A DNA stretch of 45,928 nucleotides from Gonapodya prolifera JEL478. Taxonomy: Eukaryota; Monoblepharomycota; Monoblepharidomycetes; Monoblepharidales; Gonapodyaceae. The notes below the pieces were generated by a model. That model searched no databases. It was given only the letters and a program-made list of their open reading frames with translations, and was not told where the DNA came from. Position 1 is the stretch's first letter; each line of letters opens with the position of its first letter. Below, piece after piece: positions 30,454 through 41,782 of the stretch. Location of the stretch: positions 1-45,928 of the forward strand of contig KQ965849.1 of assembly GCA_001574975.1 (NCBI GenBank). The letters are read 5' to 3'. The position numbers and the translations under genes are program-made.

Positions 30454-32902
30454 TCACCATAAATATATCTGATGGACGTGCGCAAATGACCCTTCCAACG
30501 TATTAGACCTCTCCTCTCCAACCTCGGTCTCAACCTTCTTTGCCTCGGTCTTGCTCATACATCCCGCAAACCTCGCCACCCTCTCCACGACCAGCGCGGG
30601 CCACTTGGAGCCAAACGCTGCCGCGAGCTCATCGCGCATCACCTCCTCCTGTTGGGGAGGCACGTGAGCTGTCGAACACAGACGATTCTCCGGGTGTACG
30701 AGGAACAGGGCAAGCGCGCGTCGGTGACCCGGCCGCGTGGGGTCTGCGAGCCGGAAGGGCTCCACGCGGTGCTGAAGGAAGTTTGGAAAGACGACACAGC
30801 GGGAAGTTCGGGCGGTGACGGATCCACAGATGTTGGTGTTGGCTGAGTTGTAGTTGTCGAAGCCATAGACGCTTTCAAGGCCTTGTGGGTGCGGTGAGAG
30901 TCAAGTAGTGGTGTGTGGATCGAAAGGTCGACAGATTGAACGATTGGTTGGTTGTTGGCAGAATAAACAGGAAAAGCAGGCAAATGCATCAGCATTGAAA
31001 AGTCGAAGTCTTTTCTATTTGATCACCCTTACCAGTGTGCTCGCTCTGCTGATACGTAAACAGCTCATCGTCGATAACGTTACGAAAAGTGAGCCGCGAG
31101 TCAGTGATGTTTTCCACGTCGTAGTAGAAAATTCCCGTAGCTGCAATGGCCTCGTTCTCCATTCCTAGCCGAAAAAAAGAGTGAGAGAGGACATGAGTGT
31201 TCTTCAATTCCAGCGCCAGTCATTCCGCTCGTTGCCCCAAAAATGACAAATACCTTCGATGTGCCAGTTACCACCCTCGTAGTTCGGGTTCTCAGGCGTA
31301 AGATGTATTGCCGCCATCTTGACAATCACTTGAAGGTCCTTTCCCGCCAAAGTGTCGCTCTGCCTTCCCCCGGTACATAACTCCTCCCAGTCCACGTCGT
31401 CATTTGGGTCCGGCAGCTCCGGCTCAACAATATCCCTATCGTCCGAAAGCGTATCGTAGTTCTCCTCTTGCCATTGATCGTACTCCGCCGCAAGCTCTTT
31501 CGACCATCGGTTATTCCTTTTCGAATTTGTTGGGTCGAGGTTGTCTGGCACGGCGGTGGGGTACTGCGCGGAAGGGAGGGTTCCAGCCCGCTTCGTCTCA
31601 ATGAACTTGGTCCTAAACCACTCCTCCCGGTCCTGGCAGAACTCGTCGCTGTCGAACGACGCCTGGATGCGGCGAACGGGGGTGGACGTGAGTGCCCCAA
31701 GAGCGGACTCAAACATAGGTAACATGACCTCGAATACAGCACGGATTGCCCCTGCAGCGTGTGGGTACGTGCGGCGGCCAAGGCCGTTGATGTACGATTT
31801 TAACGTGACGGATTTTGTGGGTGAGACTGAGAATTCAGCTGGGAGCCACCTTGTGTTCGGGAAGGCGCGGAGATGGTCGATGCCAATGATGTCGCAGATG
31901 CACAGAAGAGTTGCGCAAAACTCACTGGAATCGTGTGGATACGTTTGTGGCGGACTTCTTCGGACCTGGCCACTTGATAGGCGCTTCCCCAACAAGAGCG
32001 CCAGGCACGGAAGAGATGAGAGACTTGCCATACACCAGACAGTAGGAGGATGGATGTACTAGGTTGAGTACCCTATTGTCCTTTGGATGCCAATTCCCGT
32101 GTACCATGGCGTGCTCCTCAAGCGGGGCTACAGCTCGACCGAACTTGGCCACTGCAGTTGGAGATATAAGATCGTCCGATATTAGGACTCCGTAGGCCGA
32201 GGTCGGAGACGCGCGTGCGGAAGGAGATGGTGCAGAGGTTTGATTTGTGTCCAGAGGGGGTAAGCGAAGTAAAGAGAATGTTTGGTGTGCTTTCAACTCG
32301 GAGAGAAGGAAGGACAGGGTGTGAGGGACCAGTGACCGAGTGTACACGTCCGTGTCAGAGGGCAGAGCGTCGACTGCAGCACGAATGTAGGCAATCACCA
32401 CCGGGGAGAGCGTGCTGGACTCTTCCAGGTGATCACTATTGGACTTATCCAAGTCGGACCCGGATTTTTCTCCCGTAGATGCGAAAGCGACTGCCTCGTT
32501 TCTGGAATTGGGCTCAGGGATGATGTTCTCATCCTCGATATCTTCGGGATTTGGTGCATCGGAGTTGCTTCCCCTATCGTCTTCCTCATTTGGTGGGTCT
32601 CCATTAAGAAGTGAGCCGTCTGTGTCGCGAAGACTGACAAACGCGATCGCAGCCTCATGCATCCACTTCGCCAGAGTGTCGTTGTCGCCAATCTTTTCCC
32701 ACCAGCGCGGTTTCGTGAGGAACTCGCAAAGCAGCGCCATGTACTGACGCTCGAGCAGAGTTCGCGGCTCCAACGCGAGTTGGCGGAAGTCGAGATCGTT
32801 ACCTGCCACGGGGCCGCCGGGAACCCAGAACTCGGGTGGCATCGCTGAAGTTGCAAGGGATCTTTGTTCCCAGAAACCGCACCGCACCGGGACAAATGTC
32901 AA
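30454..32902 (-). CDS. DUF4246-family protein, putative Fe(II)/2-oxoglutarate oxygenase-like
   Basis: Four exons: 32902-31926, 31849-31254, 31164-31033 and 30881-30454, about 710 residues. An in-frame ATG at 32842 (MPPEFWVPGG) is an equally good start. Family landmarks: FLTKPRWWEKI near the N terminus, DNRVLNLVHPSSYCLVYG, RFQWLPAEFSVSP across intron 1, YINGLG, DLQVIVKMAAIHLTPENPNY, GGNWHIEGMENE across intron 2, ATGIFYYDVENITDSRLTFR, VYGFDNYN and FPNFLQHRVEPFRLAD, ending HRRALALFLVHPENR and STAHVPPQQ. The His-x-Glu of WHIEG, the later His of LQHRV and the Arg of GHRRAL have the spacing of an iron/2-oxoglutarate site, so I infer an oxygenase fold. DUF4246 proteins are widespread in fungi without, to my knowledge, an assigned reaction. 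An acidic low-complexity insert (about residues 105-165) separates the N-terminal helix region from the core. The extreme C terminus after ERSNT is uncertain and may hide a last intron. It lies between MFS copies C and D on the opposite strand. Confidence 0.85.
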
Positions 32903-33785
32903 TCAAAGCTTCTTCAATAAAATCTCATGTTATGCGAGTAAGCTCCTAAAGGGACATTTATAACACTTCAGTTAACTTCATACTTGTCTCAAGAGTCCAT
33001 CCATCGTCCACTCCAAGGCTGCATGGTCGATTCCATGTAACGCTCCCTCTCATATGCATTGATCCAACATATCTCCACTTGTACCGGACTTGGTGAAAGA
33101 AGTAAAGGATGGCGTAATCTGAGACCTGACCAAATGACACGGAAAGTAGAGGCTCGAAGGGGTGCTCCGGGGGGCAGAACTTTCGCAGTCTATATTTGAC
33201 GCTCTCCTCAGTACTCTTCGTCCCTTCCCGTCGATTTTTCATCTCGCGTTCTGCCACATTCGCAATTCCGAACTCGACTATAGGCGCTATATTTGACCGG
33301 CCGTTGATCCCCTCCCCATCTCCACAAACGCCTCACCTCCATTGCCAGCGTACCAACTTTCAGTTCTCCAAGCGCCCGCCTCAGACCGGGACCTCCGTCG
33401 CAGAAAGTGATGGTCCAGGGATCCGAAAGTATAATGCAGAGCAACTCATCAGGGAGGCGGTCGAGACACTTGCGTGGAGCGGACGCGTTCAGATTATCTG
33501 ACTGTGTTCAAATTGGATGAAATGCCGGACGGGGCTTCTCGGATGCTTTCGCAGGGACGCCAGAACGAAAGAGGAGCCGACAAGACGGGTAGATTCCTTC
33601 CCAATGAAGATTACTCTCAGGATCGTGTACCGTGGCACTGGAAAGTATGGCGGAGAGAGATGTCGGCTGAACCCGCTTTAATCGACAACCTGTGGTCACA
33701 GAGCCATTTTGGGCCGCAGCCGTTTCATTGTGCATCCGAAGATAAAGGGCATGCGCGGCCGCGTCTCTTGGAACACTCAGAGCAA
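32903..33785. other. Divergent intergenic region between DUF4246 and MFS copy D
   Basis: It must hold both promoters. A frame in phase with copy D is open from 33474, but this region resembles the flank of copy C and reads as non-coding. No other gene is supported. Confidence 0.5.
33741..33747 (+). promoter_or_regulatory. TATA-like element of MFS copy D
   Basis: GATAAAG lies 45 bases before the ATG, followed by GGCATGCGCGG. It is homologous to the TATAAAG of copy C; the first base differs. Confidence 0.5.
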
Positions 33786-36773
33786 ATGGCAGACTCAGCA
33801 AACGCCAGAAAGAACAGTGACGCGATCGCGGAATCCGGCGCTTCCACCGCCGAAGACGTGGAGACCCCTCTCAAGGGAGGGGACGCTCCAGAAGAGGCTG
33901 TCTCCCACCCCCCGCAAGGGGCCGCATTGGTTTATTCTCCATTTCAGTTCACATTGTTGTTCATCGGGCTTGCGATATCGGTATTTTTGACAACGGTGAG
34001 TCGTACGTGGCAATGTTTTATGTCTGGAATCTGACCATAATTGTGTGTTTTGTATCTCCAATTCCCGGACTTTCTTACAGTTGGACCAAACAAGTAGGTC
34101 AAATGTCCCAGCATTTTAAACGATCAAAGAGGGTTGTTTGATATTTTTTGCCATCACTCCCCAGTCGTTGCGGTCGCGAATCCTTCGATAGTCACCGACT
34201 TTCAAACATTCGCGGGGTTGAGTTGGATTGTATGTGATAGTGCCCTCTCTCACCCACTCTTATTTGCTGACGTCGAAACGTTTTTGTTGCCAGGGAACTG
34301 CATTCTTCCTTGGGTCAATTCCCCTCATCCCAACTTACGGTGAGTGCGAAAATGCTCGAGTGCGTTTTAATTGTGCCCTCTTATCGCCCACGGATTCTCT
34401 CGAATCAAGGCAAACTCGCCGACGTCTTTGGACGAAAACCCGTGTTCATAGGGGGCATTCTCATTTTCGAACTTGGCAGCCTGATTTGCGGAGTGGCCCA
34501 GAACATGAACACTCTGATCGTAGGACGCGCTGGTAAGAACTCTTCCCCACTGTGCCGTACGCATCACTATAGGACACATCGTCACACCGCTTCCACCTCT
34601 TCAAGTCGCCGGCTTAGGAAGCGGATGCATATTCCCCATGACAATCGTCATCATTTCCGATATCGTACCCATCGAAAATCGGTCTCGGTACCAGGGCATT
34701 ATTGGTGCCTGCTTCGGCTTGTCGAGTGTTGTCGGCCCACTGAGTGAGTATTACGAAAACGCCATTACGCACGTAGACGCTCACAAAGTATCCGCATCAG
34801 TGGGTGGAGCGTTCACAGACCACCTTACCTGGCGATGGTGAGCCCTCGTCTGTCACATTCGTAAAATGTCGCATCGATTATCTGACGTTTGACTGCCTCA
34901 CTATTCCAGGTGCTTCTATATCAACTTCCCTATCGGCGGAGTTGGTATCCTTATAGTACTGTTCTTCCTTCGTCTTCCTCCCGTAAGTTGCACACTCTGG
35001 CACATTCCAAATCCCTCATCTCCTCATAATCCTACACTCACGTCAGGTCACCGGAAGTATCAAAGAAAAGCTTGGTCGTGTCGACTACATTGGAACGTTC
35101 TGGCTCGCAGCTGGGACCGTTCTTCTCGTGTACGCAATCTCTGCTGGTGGCAATGAGTGAGGCTGGATTGATCTGTCTGTAAACGCTGGAACGCCCCTTC
35201 ACCTGAGATGCTCTGCTATCCCCATTTGTCGCCCCACCGCTCAGCTACCCTTGGAAATCAGCTCTAATTATATCAATGATCGTGGTCGGCGCGATCTGCC
35301 TCGCGGTGTTTGCGCTTGTTGAAACCTACGTGGGTACAGTTGGGCCCCTGAGCTTAACTTTGGATCCGCATCTGCACCTGTAAATCATCTGTCACCGAAG
35401 GTCGTCAAAACTCCCCTGATCCCATTCGAGCTGTGTAAAAACCGCTTCGTCGTTGCATGCTGGAGCTGCGCTTTCGTAAGCCACTTCCCATGGACCTCCA
35501 TTTCCAATCCATCGCATTACTCGACCCTACTCTTGTCTCTTCACAGCTCTTCGGTTTCTGCTCCTACTCGCTCTCATACTACGTCCCCATCTACTTCCAA
35601 GTAGTCAACGGCAACTCAGCTACAGAGGCCGGCATTCATACTATTCCACTCATTCTGATGGTCGCGGTATTCTCTCTGACGAGTGGATTCCTTATTTCGT
35701 TCACGGGGTACACAGCGCCGTTTGGTGAGTGTTATCTTCGATGGTTTCTAGCGTCGCCTCATCAATTTTCTCTTCGATAAAATTGCACATTCTAGTTCAC
35801 TTTGGTTCCGCTTGCATCGGTACGTACACGTTCAATCTCGAACAAGAAGTCGTTAACTCATCGCCAATTATTGATCAAACCCTCATATCTACAAGCAATC
35901 GGCTCCGGTCTCATTTCAACCATGTCTGCAACGAGCTCCCTCGACAAGCAGGTCGGATACTTGCTTTTAACTGGTATTGGTATGGGATCTACCGTGAGTA
36001 AGATTGCTCTTGTCGTGTTCGTTGATCGTTATTGAAACTTCACCCCGCAACCCCGATCCCGCTGTATAATGGCTTCTCCAACAGGTTCAAAGCATCAACT
36101 TGAAGTGAGTCTTATTTGGAGCACGTAGAGATCTTCCGACTGGTTTCTTACATGATTTTCTTCACGTTACTCATCAGTGGTCAAGGATCAGTGCATCCCC
36201 GATTTATCGGCATGGCTATCTGTGAGTTTGGCTCATCTCTTGTTCATTTAGCAACACACTAACGCATGGTCGCCTTACTTGTAGCTGGATGGTCGTTTTC
36301 ACAACTTGCCGGGGGCGTTTTTGGCATCGCGAGTGAGTGATTGTCGTAGAAGGGTCTCCACCCGACTTGCACATCCTCATATTCCCGTCACCGCAGTAAG
36401 CGGAACTATCTTCTCCAACGCTCTCACCGGCAAGCTCGCCGCTTTCGTTACGTCGCCGGAACTCATCCAATACATCCAGGACAACCCCTCAAAACTGCAA
36501 CAATCTGTTCAGACTGGTACCATTCCTGCGGAGCTGCTTCAGCCCACTGTGGGTGCGTACACAGACTCGCTTGCGCTGGTGTTCCGCGCGATCGCGGGAG
36601 TGGCGACGGCTCTGTTTATAGTGAGGTGTGTAAGCGTAATTCCTCACCGGGACCGGATTTGGTTCAAGCAATAACGGCAAGACTACCCCCGTTCATCTAG
36701 CTTCTTGCTTCGTCTGCAAAAATTTCAGCGTAAGGAAGTGGTAAAGGCGGATAAAGGCCCAGGTGCAGCGTAA
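33786..36773 (+). CDS. DHA2-type MFS drug/proton antiporter, copy D
   Basis: ATG at 33786 (MADSANARKNSDAIAE); stop at 36771-36773. Early exons: 33786-33995, 34081-34093 (13 nt), 34165-34229 (65 nt), 34294-34339, 34410-34532. Landmarks: segment 1 FTLLFIGLAISVFLTT, LDQT, VAVANPSIVTDFQTFAG, motif A GKLADVFGRKPVF, VAGLGSGCIFPMTIVIIS, DIVPIENRSRYQG, GPLMGGAFTDHLTWRW, CFYINFPIGGVGILIVLFFL, YYVPIYFQVVNGNSATEAG, then the late segments and a C terminus on a separate exon (FLLRLQKFQRKEVVKADKG). About 17 introns. Differences from A and B: an added intron after PTYG, no separate 19-nt or 9-nt exons, and Asn for Ile in VAVANP. All joins I tested keep the frame, so it appears functional. Substrate unknown. 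Confidence 0.88.
34081..34093 (+). other. 13-nt microexon of MFS copy D (LDQT)
   Basis: TTGGACCAAACAA lies between a TACAG acceptor and a GTAGGT donor, identical to copy C. Confidence 0.85.
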
Positions 36774-39700
36774 CTTTAGATTGCAATGGTTGCGAGTACG
36801 ATTGATTCTAGTGAATAGCAACTCTTCATAAAATTGATATTTGGAAAAGGAAGAAGTGGCGAGACCCCAGCTTAAGCCAATCGCCCAGAGCGATTGGAGG
36901 TCACATCGAATAAGCATGTGATCAATGGCCGTCACCTTCCTCAACCCCACAGATGATTCTTCTTTCAACTTCCAACCTCCTTCACTCCTCTCTGTCACCT
37001 TTCCACTCATCTTTTCTCGGCACAGTAATAGATCGGGTTCCTCTTTACTGCGTCAGCAACCTTTCGACTTCAGGCCACGTCATCACGACTCTGTTTGTTC
37101 CTTTTAGAGACCCCCGTGGGTGGAGACGGACCACCTTTCCTCTTTGCCTCCCTCATGCGGTGCCGTCTCATTCGCTGTCTTGCTTTTGCCGCGTCCGGTC
37201 ATTTCCGCATTTGGCAATGACATGTTACCATCCAGGTTACTTGCGAGCCTCACACTTGGAAGAACCCCGTATGTCAGGGGTGCAGGCGGGGGTCGGGAGA
37301 GTCCGAGGGCACGCAGGGAGCGTGCAACGAGTACGAGTAGAGTGAGAATGGAGAGAGACGAGGATCACACCAAGTGATCCGGGAGACGTGACAGACGAGT
37401 GGGAGTGAGTGAGACGAGTGATTTCGAAGTTATAGAACTTGTTGTTTAGCAAATTACAAGTGTTTTATATATCTCCAATATCTACTTTATGCTTTTCTCT
37501 TCGCTTATGAAACGGGAGTCCAATGTACTTCCGCGGAGTAGATGAGCGGTGGTCCGGGCACCGACCTGTGAGTGAGCGACCGAGCCCCTCACACGTACAT
37601 ATGTGCTTTTTCTTCCTCGTCTTGGGCTCTCTCAGAATCGGAGCTGGTCTTTCTTGATCCTTGTACACGTACCACGGGAGACTCCTTTTTTTTTTGTTTT
37701 GGATATACGCCCGCCATGCCGATACAATCGGTTCGATCTTCGCAGATATTTTAATCCGCCATGCCTTTTATTTCTCGCAACCCACCCATCTGCTGTCAGT
37801 GGCGAGACGCGGGTATCGTCACAGACCTCGATCTTACTCTTTTTGAGACGGCGGCACATCAAGCACGGACGCTATTCTTCTGCACTCATCTAACTTCGGC
37901 AACCGATTGGCTTGATACTTGATACCCAGCCGTAAACGGTACCCTGACTGTGACTGCAAACGAAATCCAATGTTGGAGACTTTCGGCAGGGGAACGTTCT
38001 TATTTGCCGTTTCCTCACAAATTCTTTGTTGGTTCAATCTTGTGGTCGCCCAGGCTCGGTACTTGGAACAAGTCTACACGTCATCATTTTGAGACACTCG
38101 CTGCCAAGGCCCACGTCGCCACGCTCGCAGCAGTTCAATTCCCATTTCATCCTCCAAGACCGTTCCCAGAAATTTACATGTGACAGGCTTTGTCACACAC
38201 CCGATGTGTTTTCAGAAGACACCACTGTGAAACAAGATGTGTCGTATTCATTTGTCGCTTCTCCAAACATTTCGAGACTCCCTGTCGTCTGTATTTTATT
38301 ATTCACGTACAACTATCACAGCGTAGTATCTCTTCCATTCTTTGGGAGGCGCAAGGTGGAATGTGACGTCATGGCAGTCATTCCACGCGCTCTCAGTTTC
38401 AAATGGACTCCAACACTGTGTACGTGTTCTGGTCTCCCCAGTGTGATGACGCCACTGATGTTTACACGCTTCAAACCGACACGCTTGACTTTTACAATTT
38501 CACATTCTCCCTCCATCGTTTCAGAGTTAAACCATGACGTATCGGCTTTTTGGGGACGTTGCTAGTGCCGTTTTCGCAACGGCTACACCGCGATCTCAGC
38601 GCCCGACTCACACTCATCTTCGCTCCGTGCGTTTGTGCGGGGTATGTACCGGCACCGCCAGCTGCAGTGTGTCACAAGACGCCGACGTGGGGTTGCCAAA
38701 GTCACGAACTTTTTTTGGGGGCGAAGAACAAAACCGCAAAACCAACCTGGGGAGTTCTTAGGCCACGTCTCCAACAGCTCTGCTTGCATGAATGTGAATT
38801 CGTCACCCTGGGAAGTGAACCAAGTTGCCAATCAGTCTTCGTTATCGACTTATTTTTCGGGGAGATCGCTTGGTGCGCGACCCAGTTTTGGCCACTCGCC
38901 TATGAACCAAGATGGTGCTCGCGTTTGTACCATAGACTGCAGAGGTCCACACTCATAATGTGTGATGTAGTATACCGCGGTTGCTGAACAGTGGAGTGGC
39001 GGGAAAAGGCTTTGACGTAACGTGGTTTCGAGACTCTGGTTGTCACGGCTGTATAGCTGTTTCATGCCACAGTCACGACCATTTTCTTGACTTCAAGCTT
39101 ATCATCTTTGCTCCGTTGTTGTTTCATCGTTTGAGTGTGGAGTGACTTCCTCAGCCCGACATCCCCGTTGTTTGGAGTCGGTGATTGTGTGAGTGCTTGT
39201 ACACCACGATATTCCCAGCCCACGCACTGCTTGTGCTCGTTCGCACTCCACGCCTTTTTTTCTGATTGAGCCAGCGGCCACTATATTCGGTAATATTTTG
39301 GGGGACAGAAGGAGCCACGAACCTGTCCTTGTTCGCACACCGACGCGTCTCCACAGAGAGCTGGGCGATGAATGTGCCGTGCAGTGATGAGACTATTTTC
39401 GTCCTAAGCTTTGTTTGAAAATTCCACTTCGGTTGATCCACTCGTTGCCAAATGCCACGTGCAGCGGGCAGCCAAAACGCACCTCAACGTTTTTCTTTCC
39501 CATGACATCCACCATGGCTCACAAGAAAGCGCACTGCGCAAGAACGATAACGGTGTGGAATTCTGCAAGCTGGCGGCGGCCGTTCGCTCTTGGGGCGAGA
39601 AGTGACCCGCTCACCCGTTTCATGGGCGGTGCGGAGGCGTCAAAATGGATTCCCTGTTGTTCAAGTAATGATACGTGGACGTTGGATTGGTTTGGTGACA

Positions 39701-40718
39701 ACAATTGGTTGGTTGCGGATCGGGAAAACTGCCTACGATCGGATTGGATGCGGTCTCGGGTTCTGTGTTGCTGCCTCTTTCCTCTCCCCCTCCCAGTTAA
39801 AGCCACCACCACTCCCACCGGTACCAGCACTTGCAGCTTCCGCGTGGGCAAGATATTCCCCGAAGATTCAGCTGGAATGAAATCACTAATTCTTCTTTCA
39901 ACTCTTCCGTCTTCACGGTGAAGTAGCCGATGGATAATTTTCCAGTGATCGATAATCGCGGCATATTCTACCTGACCGCTTCGCACGGTTGAATATAGAT
40001 TGCAGTCAGTTCATACATTCCAAAGATATTCGTAAGTCTCCGCTAATGAATAGAGACCTCTCGCAGGTCTCGGACAAATATGCGCAACGCCTGCGGCGGC
40101 GGCGGGGACCTGTCTCAAGCTTGGCGAAGGTCGGAGCTGCGGTAAAAGCACTAATATTCGTGGATTTTAAGGTAGCGACTTATGTCTCGTAGTTGGCGAA
40201 AACGTTGAATGGAGTGATTGCGAAGAGGTGAAACGATTGGATTCGAATAAAACAGAGACAGCAAAGAGGCACTTCTTTTGGCAGCAAAACGAAAGGTATT
40301 CTTTTCTCAACTCCAAAAAATGCAGGTTGCAGTCACCCCATCGGAGAGCATTGCACCCTTTTGCGCCGAGATTACCTCCATGTAAACAATGAAGGGAGAT
40401 AGGATGCGGGGATATCAAGCGACGGGTGAACACCAATTATCCGCTAGGGCCTGCGACCCTGACCCGCGTTTTCAAACATGCGAAGACGCTGCTTTCTGAC
40501 GATTACAAACACCGAGAAAATTCCCACGCACTCGGAGGCCGTGTGAACGCCGTCTCTTCTCACACCCGCGGTCGGAATCCCAGTTTAGGCAGCCCAGGTC
40601 AACCGCCTCCTTTCCGAAATTGGGTGCACGGATCTGTTGCGGAGACCCCAATCGAATGGATTCGCCACCCCGCACAGTCAGCATTCGCCACTCTTTGGCT
40701 TCTCCATCTCCCGCCAAT
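36774..40718. other. Long region without a recognised gene
   Basis: Nearly 4 kb of near-average composition with many short frames on both strands. None shows a domain, signal or joined splice model I can defend; the longest plus-strand ones (38026-38565, 39415-39921) have non-coding-like composition. A perfect TGACGTCA sits at 38364-38371 inside a longer imperfect palindrome (GGAATG before, CATTCC after). The last 300 bases should be the leader of the zinc-finger gene. It may hold decayed transposon or long non-coding RNA sequence; I cannot tell. Confidence 0.45.
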
Positions 40719-41607
40719 ATGTCGGCGCAACACAAAGGCTCGTTTCGCCTCTCGCCAATCGAAGGAATACCGACTCGGGCATTTCGTTGTCCTGCTTGTG
40801 GACGGACCTTCACGAGGAAAGGTGGGCAAATGTCACATTGCTCCCGGTCGGACTTGCAGTGCTGATGCCGCCCGCCACACAGATGTGATGCTTCGCCATC
40901 AGAAACGTGTGACATGCAAACTCAACAGGCTCGTCGGGCTCGACCCACAACCACCCGAGAAGGCACCCAGAAGGGCATCGAAGCCGCCGCGAGGAAGACC
41001 GAGGAACGAGGACATGGTGGAACACATCGACGTACCCATGTCGGCCCACCCACAACAGTCGACGTCTCCCTCTCACTCATCCCCTCCGAACAGCCCTTCT
41101 CCACTTTCGCCATCATCCATGCCTGCTCGACCCTTCCTTCCCCGCTCGGTCTCCATGGACCACCGCTCCCTTCCCCTTCCAGCACATCCCGCTCCGTACA
41201 TCCCCGCCCGCCGCGAGTCCGTGCCACTCCCTGCACTGTCTCCCAGCACAATCGACGGCACTATGCGCCAGTTCGCACAGGAGTTCGAGGAGCGGACGTG
41301 GCCGTCGCACCAAGCGACGAACTACGAGCCCTCAACCAGCCAGCTCGTCACCATCCCGCCCCGTGGCATCCCCGGTTCGCAGCAGGACCACACATGGCCC
41401 CCAGTGGCGAATTACCACTCGTCGACGTCCTCCTCCTTGCAGCTCGTCACCATCCCACTTCCACCCCGCGGCGTCCCCGGCTCGCAGCGCTGGGCCAGTC
41501 GGTCGCCACCTGGCGGTCAGTACTCCCCCTTTTCGCCAGCATTCCTCGAGCCCTTCCCCGTCTCGGTGCGTCCTGGTGTCCCGAGGTTTCCGCTCGTGAT
41601 GGGGTAG
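40719..41607 (+). CDS. Single zinc-finger, Pro/Ser-rich putative transcription regulator
   Basis: Two exons, 40719-40821 and 40883-41607, give about 275 residues. MSAQHKGSFRLSPIEGIPT leads into FRCPACGRTFTRK on exon 1; exon 2 opens DVMLRHQKRVTCKLN. Joined, they form one C2H2-like finger in which the last ligand is Cys instead of His (Cys-x2-Cys-x12-His-x5-Cys). The fungal pattern FTRxDxxxRHxxxx is clear. An Arg/Lys-rich stretch with GRPRNED follows, resembling an AT-hook core (Arg-Gly-Arg-Pro preceded by basic residues), then a Pro/Ser-rich disordered tail. The tail contains a duplicated QLVTIP...PRG(I/V)PGSQ unit. Likely nuclear DNA-binding, targets unknown. The intron (40822-40882) divides the finger between its two ligand pairs, so correct splicing is needed to make it. 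Confidence 0.75.
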
Positions 41608-41782
41608 AGAGATTAACGGCCACGGCAGGCGTACGAGGGAGGGCGATTTCATTGGATTGCAGTAGTTTATCGGTTTTGTCGAGGAGTTGAAGATGGAGCG
41701 CTTTGCGCAGGCGTCGATGTCGTGACGGATGTGGAGACTCTCGGGCGGACTCGCAAACACTCACCCCACTCCACCACATCCC

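Noticed and set aside
33474-33785. 104-codon in-frame extension upstream of the MFS copy D start
   Set aside because: The sequence resembles the untranslated flank of copy C, including the TATA region, and A and B have short N termini; the frame appears open by chance.
7457-36773. Idea that transporters, PhyH and DUF4246 form a biosynthetic gene cluster
   Set aside because: No polyketide, peptide or terpene synthase, cytochrome P450 or other core enzyme lies in the window; proximity alone is weak evidence.
39415-39986. Overlapping plus and minus frames of about 160 codons
   Set aside because: Both strands open over the same stretch, with no domain or splice support.
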